Origin: Defluviitalea phaphyphila
GTDB taxonomy: Bacteria; Bacillota; Clostridia; Lachnospirales; Defluviitaleaceae
Direction of reading: 5' to 3'
Length of the DNA: 64,000 bases
Assembly: GCF_001466305.1 (NCBI RefSeq)
Contig: NZ_JWID01000003.1
Span: 126,186 to 190,185, forward strand
The translations under genes were made by a program, and so were the position numbers. How positions within the stretch are numbered: the first letter of the stretch is position 1; every line of letters begins with the position of its first letter. This document shows, in pieces, positions 15,972 through 23,870 of this stretch. A model generated the notes under the pieces. That model had not been told where the DNA came from. It did no database searches and saw only the letters and a list, made by a program, of their open reading frames with translations.

Positions 15972-16904
15972 CTAATTATTTACAATAGGTAAATTCACAA
16001 TTTTATCTTCTGTAATCAATAAAGATGTTTTTCCTTTTATTTCTTCAGGATTTTCATTTAAAATTTTTATAGCTTTTTTTATTAAATTTTCATCATTTCC
16101 AGTAATCATCCATATAACAGATAAAGAATTATATTCTTTTTGAACACTAGAAATTATTGCTCCTTTTTCATAGGTTTCTACAGTTTTTCTATCAAAACTA
16201 TATATATTTATATTTTCTTCTATATCATAGAAAATACCAAAATTTTCTTTATTATCAAAAACATTTTTTATCATAGGAATATTCTTTATATCTTTATATT
16301 TTCCAATTATTATTGAATTTATTTCTATATTTTCAATATCATTTTTATCATAAGTATTAACTGTTATATTTTTTAATCCCTCATCTTTTAAATATTTTTT
16401 TAATTCGTCTATTTCTGATGTATAATCTCCATTTTCAATTATTTCTAAATCTAATCCACTATTAATAAAATTAATAGGATATGCCCCTATTATATTAGAA
16501 ACATAATTATCATTTCCCCAGCTATGATAATCCCATATAACCACATCTTCACTAGATAAAACATATTCATTAGCACCGATGTTTGCTAAATTTCCATTTA
16601 CATAATAAAACCAATCTAATTGTTCTTTATTTGTTTTATTAGTAAAACCTGATTCTATTCCATTAATAGAATTTACAAATCCTCCACCATAAGCTGTCTC
16701 TATTTCAAAATTTTCTTCTAAATAATCAATCACAGTATAATTTTCTTTATATTCTAGAAATTTATTGTCTATTATTTGGTTCCCAAAATTTTTGCTAATT
16801 ATAAAATTTACTTTTCCAGAACTTTTTTCATCTTTAATTTGTCCACAAGAAACTAATATTAAAAATATTAAATTAAATATTAAGACTTTTGTTATTTTTT
16901 TCAT
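15972..16904 (-). CDS. DUF4430 (transcobalamin beta-like) lipoprotein
   Basis: A 310-residue lipoprotein: MKKITK, a hydrophobic stretch and lipobox ILVSC with the acylated Cys at residue 20. A DUF4430-type domain follows (about 27-125, with TVIDYLEENF, YGGGFVNSINGI, DWFYYVNG and VIWDYHSW), then about 180 residues I do not recognise. It corresponds to the beta domain alone of the intrinsic factor family. ATG at 16902-16904 lies six bases from GGAGG (16911-16915); another ATG at 16908-16910 touches that RBS and is less likely. It is the first gene after the cobalamin riboswitch, so it probably holds corrinoid at the membrane for the ECF importer. Confidence 0.85.
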   Translation of the reverse strand: MKKITKVLIFNLIFLILVSCGQIKDEKSSGKVNFIISKNFGNQIIDNKFLEYKENYTVIDYLEENFEIETAYGGGFVNSINGIESGFTNKTNKEQLDWFYYVNGNLANIGANEYVLSSEDVVIWDYHSWGNDNYVSNIIGAYPINFINSGLDLEIIENGDYTSEIDELKKYLKDEGLKNITVNTYDKNDIENIEINSIIIGKYKDIKNIPMIKNVFDNKENFGIFYDIEENINIYSFDRKTVETYEKGAIISSVQKEYNSLSVIWMITGNDENLIKKAIKILNENPEEIKGKTSLLITEDKIVNLPIVNN

Positions 16905-16919
16905 AATCATCCTCCAAAT

Positions 16920-16952
16920 AAAAACTCTTCCTCGACTTGAGAAAGAGTTTTT
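16920..16952 (-). terminator. Riboswitch expression-platform terminator
   Basis: A stem of about 14 bp with one U-G pair and loop AAGUC ends in five U, placed just before the RBS of the first gene. Bases of its loop and upper stem (AAGUCGA) are complementary to UCGACUU at about 17032-17038 in the leader, giving a candidate antiterminator pairing. Confidence 0.7.
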
Positions 16953-16966
16953 AGACATACAAAAAT

Positions 16967-17002
16967 AATTTTAAGTTATTAAGTACTTAATAACTTAAAA
17001 TT
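16967..17002. repeat. 36-bp perfect palindrome in the riboswitch leader
   Basis: A perfect palindrome centred between 16984 and 16985. It extends by nine more pairs (16958-16966 with 17006-17014) across a three-base bulge, giving one very long hairpin between the aptamer and the terminator. Confidence 0.85.
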
Positions 17003-17052
17003 AAAATTTTTGTATATCTTCAAATTCTTTTAAGTCGAAAGAAATATGAAGA

Positions 17053-17198
17053 TTGTTAACCTAGGTATTCTGGCTTCCGCTTCATCTTCGGATTATCCCT
17101 TCCCACACATAAAGTGCAGTGGATACCATAATCCTTATCCACGGTTACAGCTGCGACTACAGCAAGGGATTTTCACCCTTTTCCCTAGAATTAACAAC
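17053..17198 (-). promoter_or_regulatory. Cobalamin riboswitch aptamer
   Basis: Read on the minus strand it has the AdoCbl aptamer series: GGGAAAAGGGUGAAAAUCCC, GCUGUAGUCGCAGCUGUAA, CCACUGCAC..GUGUGGGAAGG, and the B12 box AAGCCAGAAUACCU. Flanking GUUGUUAA and UUAACAA pair as P1. It lies in the leader of the DUF4430-ecfT-ecfA-S component-toroid-SLH operon and predicts repression when cobalamin is plentiful. Confidence 0.95.
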
Positions 17199-17221
17199 AT
17201 TTTTATATAATATTATTTTAA

Positions 17222-17250
17222 ATAATACCATTAACTTTTATAAAAGTCAA
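17222..17250 (-). promoter_or_regulatory. Sigma-A promoter of the cobalamin operon
   Basis: Minus strand -35 TTGACT (17245-17250), 17-bp spacer and -10 TATTAT (17222-17227). Transcription would begin about 15 bases before the riboswitch P1. The rest of 17251-17367 is A+T-rich and shows no gene. Confidence 0.7.
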
Positions 17251-17367
17251 ATAGATATATAATAAGGATAGCGTCAAATAATTGTAGGAAAAATCATTAT
17301 TTAATATTCCATACAATAAAATAAATTATTTAATTTATAATTTCAATTAAAAATTTAATAAAAATTA

Positions 17368-17394
17368 GCTCTGGAGATTAAGAGTTTCCAGAGC
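17368..17394 (-). terminator. Terminator after the Fe-S membrane gene
   Basis: An 8-bp G+C-rich stem (GCTCTGGA/TCCAGAGC) is followed on the minus strand by TAATTTTT. Confidence 0.75.
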
Positions 17395-17403
17395 CACAAA
17401 GTT

Positions 17404-17886
17404 TTAAGATTTATTTTTATTTGTTTGTGTTTTTTTAATTAAAGCTGTTGCATGCCCCATTGGACATATTTGGCACCAACTTCTTGGCTTAAAAAATACT
17501 CCCATTAAAATAGATACAATAGATGAAACTAACATAAATCTAAACATAGTCATTGCGATTTTATTAAAATTCATTCCTGCATTTAATAAAGAAATTCCAA
17601 ACACCGTAAGCATAAATATTAAAACACCATTCCTAAATTTAGGAGTATTTATTTTTTTAGGAAGAGCATTATCAATGGTAACATATTTTAAAAAATTTCC
17701 TAAAAAAGAACCTCTAGGACAATATTTAGCACAATGAATTTTCCCTTTTCCTCTAAGAGCAAGATAAAGAGGAGTTCCCATACATATAAAACCTAATATT
17801 CCAAAACGAATATCTAATATAGATAATATAAAAAATGTTACCATTAAAATCCATGTCCAAGACATATGAGACCTTACTTTTTTCAT
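17404..17886 (-). CDS. Small membrane protein with two 4Fe-4S-type cysteine motifs (NapH-like)
   Basis: 160 residues with about four hydrophobic segments and two cysteine clusters, CAKYCPRGSF and CQICPMGHA, close to the CxxxCP signatures seen at the cytoplasmic end of NapH/RnfH-like 4Fe-4S membrane proteins. The start at 17884-17886 has AGGAGG six bases upstream; the longer open frame has no RBS. It has its own promoter and terminator, so it is monocistronic. It probably takes part in membrane electron transfer or metal-centre chemistry. Its place just upstream of the B12 operon may be incidental. Confidence 0.7.
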   Translation of the reverse strand: MKKVRSHMSWTWILMVTFFILSILDIRFGILGFICMGTPLYLALRGKGKIHCAKYCPRGSFLGNFLKYVTIDNALPKKINTPKFRNGVLIFMLTVFGISLLNAGMNFNKIAMTMFRFMLVSSIVSILMGVFFKPRSWCQICPMGHATALIKKTQTNKNKS

Positions 17887-17932
17887 TATCTTCCTCCTTA
17901 AAATTATAATTAAATCGATATAATACGATAAC

Positions 17933-17961
17933 ATAATAATATAATATTTGGATATAGTCAA
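17933..17961 (-). promoter_or_regulatory. Promoter of the Fe-S membrane gene
   Basis: Minus strand -35 TTGACT (17956-17961), 17-bp spacer and -10 TATTAT (17933-17938). Hexamers and spacing are identical to those of the cobalamin operon promoter. Confidence 0.6.
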
Positions 17962-17996
17962 TATATTAACAACTTTTTTGTATAAATTTAATTAAT

Positions 17997-18025
17997 TTGA
18001 TATTTAGAACATTCATTTGTATAAT
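17997..18025 (+). promoter_or_regulatory. Promoter of the second tyrosine recombinase, with LexA-box-like spacer
   Basis: -35 TTGATA (17997-18002), 17-bp spacer and -10 TATAAT (18020-18025). The spacer carries AGAACATTCATTTG (18006-18019), which resembles the LexA boxes at 19467 and 19545 but has an imperfect right half. Confidence 0.6.
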
Positions 18026-18058
18026 AATTTTATACTAATATTTAGGGGGAATGATTCA

Positions 18059-19129
18059 ATGTCTGAATTTAATTATCATGAACAAGAAAAACAAAAAAAC
18101 TCTATTAGACTTCGTTCTCTTCTTTCCTATCTTCCACCTTTTGCTTTTGAATTTTTTAGAGGAATTGAGCCCACTACTTCTCCTAAAACAAGAATTGGAT
18201 ATGCATATGATTTAAGAATTTTTTTTGAATATATATTAAAAGTCCATCCAAGTTTAAAAAATAAAAATATAAAAGACTTAGAAATAAAAGATTTAGAAGC
18301 TATTACTCCAGACCATATTGAAATGTTTTTAGAATATCTTTCATATTATACAAAGCCTCATCCTCAAAATCCTAATAAATTAATTGAATATCAAAATGAT
18401 GAAAGAGGAAAAGCTAGAAAATTAGCCGCTGTTAGAACTTTTTTTTCGTACTTTTATAAAAAACGAAAAATATCTATTAATCCCTCTATGCTAGTTGAAA
18501 TGCCTAAAATCCATGAAAAAAACATTGTTAGATTAGAAGTTGATGAAGTGGCTAAACTTTTAGATGAAGTGGAAAATGGGGAAAAATTAACAACTACCCA
18601 AAAAAGATATCATAATTATACAAAACTAAGAGATTTAGCACTAATTACTGTGCTACTAGGAACAGGAATTCGTGTATCTGAATGTGTTGGATTAAATATA
18701 GAAGATATAGATTTTAATGTAAATGGATTAAAAATTACTAGAAAAGGGGGAAATGAAATGGTAATTTATTTTGGAGAGGAAGTTGAAGAAGCATTAAATA
18801 ATTATTTAGAAGAAAGACTAAAAAAGACTCCTAAGCCTGGTCATGAAAGAGCACTTTTTCTCTCTTTACAAAATCGCAGGATAACCGTTCGTTCTGTACA
18901 AAATTTAGTTAAAAAATATGCTTCCTTAGTTACTAAACTAAAAAAAATTTCCCCCCATAAACTTAGAAGTACTTATGGAACTAATTTATATCAAGAAACC
19001 GGTGATATATATCTCGTAGCTGATGTATTAGGGCATAAAGATGTAAATACTACCAGAAAACATTATGCTCAAATAGATGACCAAAGAAGAAGGTCTGCTG
19101 CTAAGGCAGTTAAATTAAGAAAAATATAA
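18059..19129 (+). CDS. Tyrosine recombinase (XerC/D-like), complete
   Basis: 356 residues starting at ATG 18059 with AGGGGGA eight bases upstream; the upstream in-frame ATG at 18017 has no RBS. The N-terminal core-binding domain (about 30-150) and C-terminal catalytic domain carry all active-site residues: Arg in GTGIRVSE, Lys in RKGG, HKLR, the HxxH/W region at LGHKDVNTTRKHY and the Tyr nucleophile in that last block. It is convergent with the yneA-like gene (seven-base gap). Such recombinases sit beside lexA in several clostridial genomes. It could act at dif or be an orphan recombinase. Confidence 0.9.
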   Translation: MSEFNYHEQEKQKNSIRLRSLLSYLPPFAFEFFRGIEPTTSPKTRIGYAYDLRIFFEYILKVHPSLKNKNIKDLEIKDLEAITPDHIEMFLEYLSYYTKPHPQNPNKLIEYQNDERGKARKLAAVRTFFSYFYKKRKISINPSMLVEMPKIHEKNIVRLEVDEVAKLLDEVENGEKLTTTQKRYHNYTKLRDLALITVLLGTGIRVSECVGLNIEDIDFNVNGLKITRKGGNEMVIYFGEEVEEALNNYLEERLKKTPKPGHERALFLSLQNRRITVRSVQNLVKKYASLVTKLKKISPHKLRSTYGTNLYQETGDIYLVADVLGHKDVNTTRKHYAQIDDQRRRSAAKAVKLRKI

Positions 19130-19136
19130 TATATTA

Positions 19137-19454
19137 TTATTTTTCTTTATAAATGGGAATTATAATATTATCTCCTGCATAAATATCATAACTTTTCATA
19201 TTATTAAATTCTTTTATATAATTTATATATTGGTTTATACTTTGATTTTCAGGCTTGTACTCTTTTGCAATATCCCAAAGAGTATCTCCTTTTTTTATTC
19301 TAACTTGCTTATATTTTTTAATGGGATTATATGTTTGCTTTTTTTCTTCAGTAAAACTATAAGTAACAACTATAAAAAAAACTTGGAATATACATATAAA
19401 TAAAACTAACAATAAGAATAAACGGTATTTTTTAAATAATTTTTTTATTCTCAT
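19137..19454 (-). CDS. yneA: SOS cell-division suppressor, YneA-like LysM protein
   Basis: 105 residues: a basic N-terminus (MRIKKLFKKYR), one membrane segment and a C-terminal LysM domain (IKKGDTLWDIAKEY .. YAGDNIIIP) that should bind peptidoglycan. Start at 19452-19454 with GGAGGG six bases upstream; an upstream in-frame ATG lies within the operator. It is divergent from lexA with two LexA boxes in its promoter region, exactly the arrangement of B. subtilis yneA-lexA, where YneA blocks division during SOS. Sequence identity to YneA is low outside LysM, so the name rests on architecture and context. Confidence 0.82.
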   Translation of the reverse strand: MRIKKLFKKYRLFLLLVLFICIFQVFFIVVTYSFTEEKKQTYNPIKKYKQVRIKKGDTLWDIAKEYKPENQSINQYINYIKEFNNMKSYDIYAGDNIIIPIYKEK

Positions 19455-19466
19455 ATCAATCCCTCC

Positions 19467-19480
19467 GGAACATTTGTTTG
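19467..19480. promoter_or_regulatory. LexA box 1 (yneA-proximal)
   Basis: GGAACATTTGTTTG matches the Gram-positive LexA consensus GAAC-N4-GTTY. It lies downstream of the yneA -10 and abuts the RBS. Confidence 0.7.
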
Positions 19481-19485
19481 TATAT

Positions 19486-19514
19486 ATTATATGCGAACAA
19501 ATATTCTTAGTCAA
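19486..19514 (-). promoter_or_regulatory. yneA-like promoter
   Basis: -35 TTGACT (19509-19514), 17-bp spacer and -10 TATAAT (19486-19491) on the minus strand; a LexA box fills the spacer. Confidence 0.7.
19494..19507. promoter_or_regulatory. LexA box 2 (yneA spacer)
   Basis: CGAACAAATATTCT has one perfect half (CGAAC) and one weaker half. It sits between the -35 and -10 of the yneA promoter. Confidence 0.55.
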
Positions 19515-19544
19515 TATAAATTTTTTGATATTATAAGTTTATAT

Positions 19545-19558
19545 CGAACATAAGTTTG
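19545..19558. promoter_or_regulatory. LexA box 3 (lexA promoter)
   Basis: CGAACATAAGTTTG matches the B. subtilis-type consensus CGAACRNRYGTTYG at all but one position and overlaps the lexA -35, so lexA should be autoregulated. Confidence 0.85.
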
Positions 19559-19584
19559 ATATTTTGTAATATATATGATATAAT
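19556..19584 (+). promoter_or_regulatory. lexA promoter
   Basis: -35 TTGATA (19556-19561), 17-bp spacer and -10 TATAAT (19579-19584), about 29 bases before the lexA start. Confidence 0.7.
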
Positions 19585-19612
19585 AAGCTATACTATATAG
19601 TGAGGTGACTAT

Positions 19613-20221
19613 ATGAAAAAAATTGGTGATAAACAACAAGAAATTTTAAATTATTTAAAAAAAGAAATTAAAGAAAAAGGATATCCACCATCCGTTAGAG
19701 AAATATGTGATGCCGTAGGGCTAAAGTCTACTTCAACAGTTCATGGTCATTTAAATCGTTTGGAAAAAAAAGGTTTAATACGTCGTGATCCTACAAAACC
19801 AAGAGCTATTGAAATACTGGATGATGGATTTTATAATATTCGTCGTGAATTAGTTAATGTTCCTATAGTAGGGAATGTAACAGCTGGGCAACCTATTTTA
19901 GCTGTTGAGAATATAGAAGATTATTTTCCTTTACCAGTTGATTATGTTAAAAATGATACTGTTTATATGTTAAATGTACAAGGAGATAGTATGATAGAAG
20001 CAGGAATTTTTGATAATGATTTAGTTTTAGTTAGAAAACAAAGTACAGCTGAAAATGGAGATATTGTAGTTGCTATGATTGAAGATTCTGCTACTATAAA
20101 AAGATTTTTTAGAGAAAAAGATCATATCCGTTTACAGCCGGAAAATTCAACAATGAATCCAATTATAGTTTCTAATGTCGATATATTAGGTAAAGTAATA
20201 GGTTTATTTAGAAAATTTTAA
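19613..20221 (+). CDS. lexA: LexA repressor
   Basis: 202 residues, full length. The N-terminal winged helix ([23 protein letters not shown]) reads the SOS box. The C-terminal S24 peptidase has the self-cleavage bond Ala91-Gly92 (NVTAGQP), Ser126 (QGDSM) and Lys163 (ATIKRF). RecA filaments trigger cleavage after DNA damage. GAGGTG precedes the ATG. It represses itself and yneA through the boxes at 19467-19558. No terminator is visible before nadE, 29 bases downstream. Confidence 0.97.
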   Translation: MKKIGDKQQEILNYLKKEIKEKGYPPSVREICDAVGLKSTSTVHGHLNRLEKKGLIRRDPTKPRAIEILDDGFYNIRRELVNVPIVGNVTAGQPILAVENIEDYFPLPVDYVKNDTVYMLNVQGDSMIEAGIFDNDLVLVRKQSTAENGDIVVAMIEDSATIKRFFREKDHIRLQPENSTMNPIIVSNVDILGKVIGLFRKF

Positions 20222-20250
20222 CTAAGGAAAGCTTTTAGGAGATGATAATA

Positions 20251-22212
20251 TTGAGTAATGGATTTATAAGAATAGGTGCAGCTGTTCCCAAAGTTACAGT
20301 TTGTGATTGTAAAAAGAATGTAGATGAAATTATCAAGCTTATTAAACAAGCTAAAGAAAATTTAGTACAAATTTTAGCTTTTCCTGAATTATGTATTACA
20401 GGATATACTTGTGGTGATTTATTTAATAATGAACTTCTTTTAAATGAATCCATAAAAGAATTAAAACGTATTATAGATTATTCTGCTAATCTTAATATGT
20501 TAATATTGGTAGGAATACCTTTAATGGTAGATGATCAACTTTTTAATTGTGGAGTTTTTATACTAAACGGAAAAATTTTAGGGGTAATTCCTAAAACAGC
20601 TATCCCTAATCATGGAGAATTTTATGAAAAAAGGTGGTTTGCATCTTCTACTAATGCAATTAGTAAGGAAATAAAATTATGTGATCAAATTGTTCCTTTT
20701 GGAACTGACCTTTTATTTAAAAGTACTAATAATAAAAATCTTTGTATTGGAATAGAAATTTGTGAAGATTTATGGACTCCTATTCCTCCTAGTTCATTTC
20801 AATGTCTTCATGGAGCTACCCTTATATTAAATCCTTCTGCTAGTAATGAAGCTGTTGGTAAAAGTAATTATAGAAAATCATTAGTTAAACAACAATCAGC
20901 AAGATGTATGACAGGATATTTATATGTATCCTGTGGATATGGAGAATCTACAACTGATTTAGTTTTTGGCGGACATGCTATGATTTATGAAAATGGAAGT
21001 CTTTTAAAAGAAAGACGTCCTTTTGAAGATAATATTCCCATAATATATAGTGAATTAGATTTAGATAGACTAATTTCAGATAGAAGAAAATCTTCCAGTT
21101 TTAAAACATTAATAGGTAGTGATGAAAATTATTCTAAAAATTTTAGAACAATTTATTTTGAATTATCTTTTAATAAACTTTCTAATTTAACGAGATATAT
21201 TAATCCTTATCCTTTTGTTCCATCTAATATACAAACAAAAAATGAACGTTGTAGTGAAATTTTTTCTATTCAAGTCAATGGGCTTATTAAGCGATTAGAA
21301 CATACAAAAGCTAAAACTGTGGTTTTAGGAATATCTGGAGGACTTGATTCTACTCTTGCTTTACTAGTTTGCGTTGAAGCATTTGATAAATTAAAAATGA
21401 ATAGAAAAAATATTTTAGGAATTACTATGCCAGGTTTTGGAACTACTGATCGAACTTATAAAAATGCTATTAATCTAATGAAAAATTTAGGAGTTACTAT
21501 AAAAGAAATTTCAATTAAAGATGCCTGCTTACAACATTTTAAAGATATTGATCATAATCCTGAAATTCATAATTCAACTTATGAAAATGGGCAAGCAAGG
21601 GAAAGAACTCAAATATTAATGGACCTAGCTAATAAAGAAAATGGTTTAGTAATAGGAACTGGTGATCTTTCTGAGTTGGCTTTAGGATGGGCGACATATA
21701 ATGGAGATCATATGTCTATGTATGGAGTAAATACAAGTATTCCTAAAACTTTAGTAAGAACTCTTATTTCATGGATTAACGATGTTAAAATGCCAAAAAA
21801 TATAAAATCAATTTTAATAGATATTATGGATACTCCTGTAAGCCCAGAATTATTACCCCCTACTAAAGATGGTAATATTAATCAAAAAACTGAAGATATC
21901 GTAGGCCCTTATGAATTACATGATTTTTTCTTATATTATCTAATACGTTTTGGATTTACTCCATCTAAAATTATATTTTTAGCACAAATTGCTTTTAAAG
22001 GGATATATGATAAACAAACCATTTTAAAATGGATTAAAGTATTCTATAAAAGATTTTTCTCTCAACAATTTAAACGTTCCTGTTTACCGGATGGACCGAA
22101 AGTAGGCTCTATTTCTTTATCTCCTAGAGGAGATTGGAGAATGCCTAGTGATGCTTCTTCTAGAATATGGTTGGATGAAATAGAATCAATTATAAAAAAA
22201 GAGAATGTATAA
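20251..22212 (+). CDS. nadE: Glutamine-dependent NAD+ synthase
   Basis: About 653 residues: N-terminal nitrilase-fold glutaminase (Glu in AFPELCI, catalytic Cys in EICEDLW) and C-terminal NAD synthetase with PP-loop GISGGLDST. It amidates deamido-NAD with glutamine-derived ammonia. I prefer the TTG at 20251, nine bases after AGGAG (20237-20241); the in-frame ATG at 20242 touches that RBS. It lies 29 bases behind lexA without an obvious terminator, so it may be partly SOS-induced by read-through. Its stop lies in the loop of a bidirectional terminator. Confidence 0.95.
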   Translation: MSNGFIRIGAAVPKVTVCDCKKNVDEIIKLIKQAKENLVQILAFPELCITGYTCGDLFNNELLLNESIKELKRIIDYSANLNMLILVGIPLMVDDQLFNCGVFILNGKILGVIPKTAIPNHGEFYEKRWFASSTNAISKEIKLCDQIVPFGTDLLFKSTNNKNLCIGIEICEDLWTPIPPSSFQCLHGATLILNPSASNEAVGKSNYRKSLVKQQSARCMTGYLYVSCGYGESTTDLVFGGHAMIYENGSLLKERRPFEDNIPIIYSELDLDRLISDRRKSSSFKTLIGSDENYSKNFRTIYFELSFNKLSNLTRYINPYPFVPSNIQTKNERCSEIFSIQVNGLIKRLEHTKAKTVVLGISGGLDSTLALLVCVEAFDKLKMNRKNILGITMPGFGTTDRTYKNAINLMKNLGVTIKEISIKDACLQHFKDIDHNPEIHNSTYENGQARERTQILMDLANKENGLVIGTGDLSELALGWATYNGDHMSMYGVNTSIPKTLVRTLISWINDVKMPKNIKSILIDIMDTPVSPELLPPTKDGNINQKTEDIVGPYELHDFFLYYLIRFGFTPSKIIFLAQIAFKGIYDKQTILKWIKVFYKRFFSQQFKRSCLPDGPKVGSISLSPRGDWRMPSDASSRIWLDEIESIIKKENV

Positions 22213-22228
22213 GCATTCTCTTTTTTTA
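22198..22228. terminator. Bidirectional terminator between nadE and the PLP lyase gene
   Basis: An AGAGAATG/CATTCTCT stem flanked by A-run and T-run serves both convergent transcripts. Confidence 0.85.
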
Positions 22229-23509
22229 TATTTTTATATTTCCTTTTTCAATCATATTTTGTAATGCCATCATTATTCCTATTTTGGCATGATGCCAAGA
22301 TAATCCTCCTTGTAAAAATACGGTATACGGTGGTTTAATAGGAGCATCAGCGCTTAATTCTATAGATGATCCTTGTACAAAAGCTCCTGCAGCCATAATT
22401 ACAGGGCTATCATATCCTGGCATGTCCCAAGGTTCAGGAACAACAAAACTATCCACTGGAGACCCTTTTTGAATTCCCTGACAAAATGCAATTACATTTT
22501 CAGAATTTTTCATTTGAATAGCTTGAATAATATCATGTCTTTTCTCATTAGACTTAGGCATTACTTCAAATCCAATTTTTTCAAATATTCTAGAAGCAAA
22601 TACAGCTCCCTTTAGACTTCCAGATACTACTTGTGGTGCAAAGAAAAGCCCTTGTAATATTGACCTATTTAATCCTAAAGTAGCTCCTACTTCCTTTCCT
22701 AAACCTGGTGCTGTTAAACGAACGGCTGCATTTTCTACATATTCTTCTTTACCAACTATGTATCCTCCAGTTGGAGCTATTCCTCCACCTGGATTTTTTA
22801 TAAGAGACCCTACAACTATATCTGCCCCTACTTCAGTTGGTTCAATTATATCTACAAATTCTCCATAACAATTATCTACCATGCAAATAATATCTTTTTT
22901 TATACTTTTAATAAAGGACATGAGTTCTTTTATTTGGTCTACAGATAAAGTTGGTCTCCAAAGATACCCTTTTGAACGTTGAATAGTTACCATTTTGGTT
23001 TTTGATGTTATGGCCTTTTTAATTTCATCATAGTCAAAACCATCATCTTTTAATTCTACTTGTTTATATGTTACTCCATATTCTTTAAGCGAACCTTTTG
23101 TTTTTCTTATACCAATAACTCCTTCTAAAGTATCATAGGGTTTACCTACAGGAGAAAGCAACTCATCTCCTGGACGTAAATTCCCGAATAATGCTACAGT
23201 CAAAGCATGAGTTCCTGACATAAGCTGAGGTCGAACTAAACCACTTTCAGTTTTAAATACATCTGCATAAATGTTTTCTATAGTTTCTCTTCCTAAATCA
23301 TTATATCCATACCCTGTAGTAGCTGCAAAATGAACATCACTTAATTTATTTTTTTGCATAGCATGTAAAACTTTTAATTGATTATATTCTGCTATTGAAT
23401 CAATTTTTTTAAACTGGGGTTCTATATCTGTTTCAACTTCTTTACAAAATTCAATTACTTTAAAACTTAGTCCAAATTGATTATGTAAAATTGCATCCAT
23501 ATTTATCAT
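22226..23509 (-). CDS. Methionine gamma-lyase family PLP protein (YnbB, aluminium-resistance family)
   Basis: 427 residues with the fold-type I PLP enzyme layout: GTHALTVALFG near the cofactor phosphate, MVDNCYGEF with the Asp that contacts the pyridine, and DIVVGSLIKNPGGG with the Schiff-base Lys. This matches the methionine gamma-lyase/YnbB family often found after hfq in Firmicutes. GGGAG lies eight bases before the ATG. The reaction is not established for most members; C-S lyase activity is only inferred from the family. Confidence 0.85.
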   Translation of the reverse strand: MINMDAILHNQFGLSFKVIEFCKEVETDIEPQFKKIDSIAEYNQLKVLHAMQKNKLSDVHFAATTGYGYNDLGRETIENIYADVFKTESGLVRPQLMSGTHALTVALFGNLRPGDELLSPVGKPYDTLEGVIGIRKTKGSLKEYGVTYKQVELKDDGFDYDEIKKAITSKTKMVTIQRSKGYLWRPTLSVDQIKELMSFIKSIKKDIICMVDNCYGEFVDIIEPTEVGADIVVGSLIKNPGGGIAPTGGYIVGKEEYVENAAVRLTAPGLGKEVGATLGLNRSILQGLFFAPQVVSGSLKGAVFASRIFEKIGFEVMPKSNEKRHDIIQAIQMKNSENVIAFCQGIQKGSPVDSFVVPEPWDMPGYDSPVIMAAGAFVQGSSIELSADAPIKPPYTVFLQGGLSWHHAKIGIMMALQNMIEKGNIKI

Positions 23510-23538
23510 TAAAAATCTCCCTTTAAAACCTTAATACT

Positions 23539-23573
23539 TAATTAAGACCACCTTTTTTAGGTGGTCATAATTA
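23539..23573 (-). terminator. Hairpin between hfq and the PLP lyase gene
   Basis: A GACCACC/GGTGGTC core stem, extended by TAATTA arms with one mismatch. The following U tract is weak, so it may only partly terminate or may protect an mRNA end. Confidence 0.5.
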
Positions 23574-23577
23574 GCCA

Positions 23578-23823
23578 TTATTCCTCTTCATTTTTTTCTT
23601 GATTATAGTTAAAGTAAATTGATTTAGAAGGAACAATAGTAGAAATTGCATGTTTATAAATCATTTGTTGTTTTCCTTCACTATCTAGTATGACAGTAAA
23701 ATTATCAAAACCTTTAACTAATCCTTTTAATTGAAAACCATTGGTTAAAAAAATTGTTACCATTGTTTTTTCTTTGCGAACTTGATTTAAAAATACATCT
23801 TGAAGGTTTATGGTTTTACCCAA
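23578..23823 (-). CDS. hfq: RNA chaperone Hfq
   Basis: 81 residues with both Sm motifs: Sm1 ([21 protein letters not shown]) region and Sm2 with [10 protein letters not shown]. Hfq hexamers bind U-rich sRNA and mRNA ends. The variable C-terminus is short and acidic, as in Gram-positive members. It follows miaA by about 47 bases, as in many Firmicutes, in the miaB-mutS-mutL-miaA-hfq operon. Confidence 0.95.
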   Translation of the reverse strand: MGKTINLQDVFLNQVRKEKTMVTIFLTNGFQLKGLVKGFDNFTVILDSEGKQQMIYKHAISTIVPSKSIYFNYNQEKNEEE

Positions 23824-23870
23824 TTAAATCCACTCCTCTTTTAATTTAAATATATATATATAATTATATT

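Noticed and set aside
17053-17198. Other riboswitch classes or an RNase P-like RNA for this structured region
   Set aside because: The B12 box and aptamer core blocks are specific for cobalamin riboswitches.
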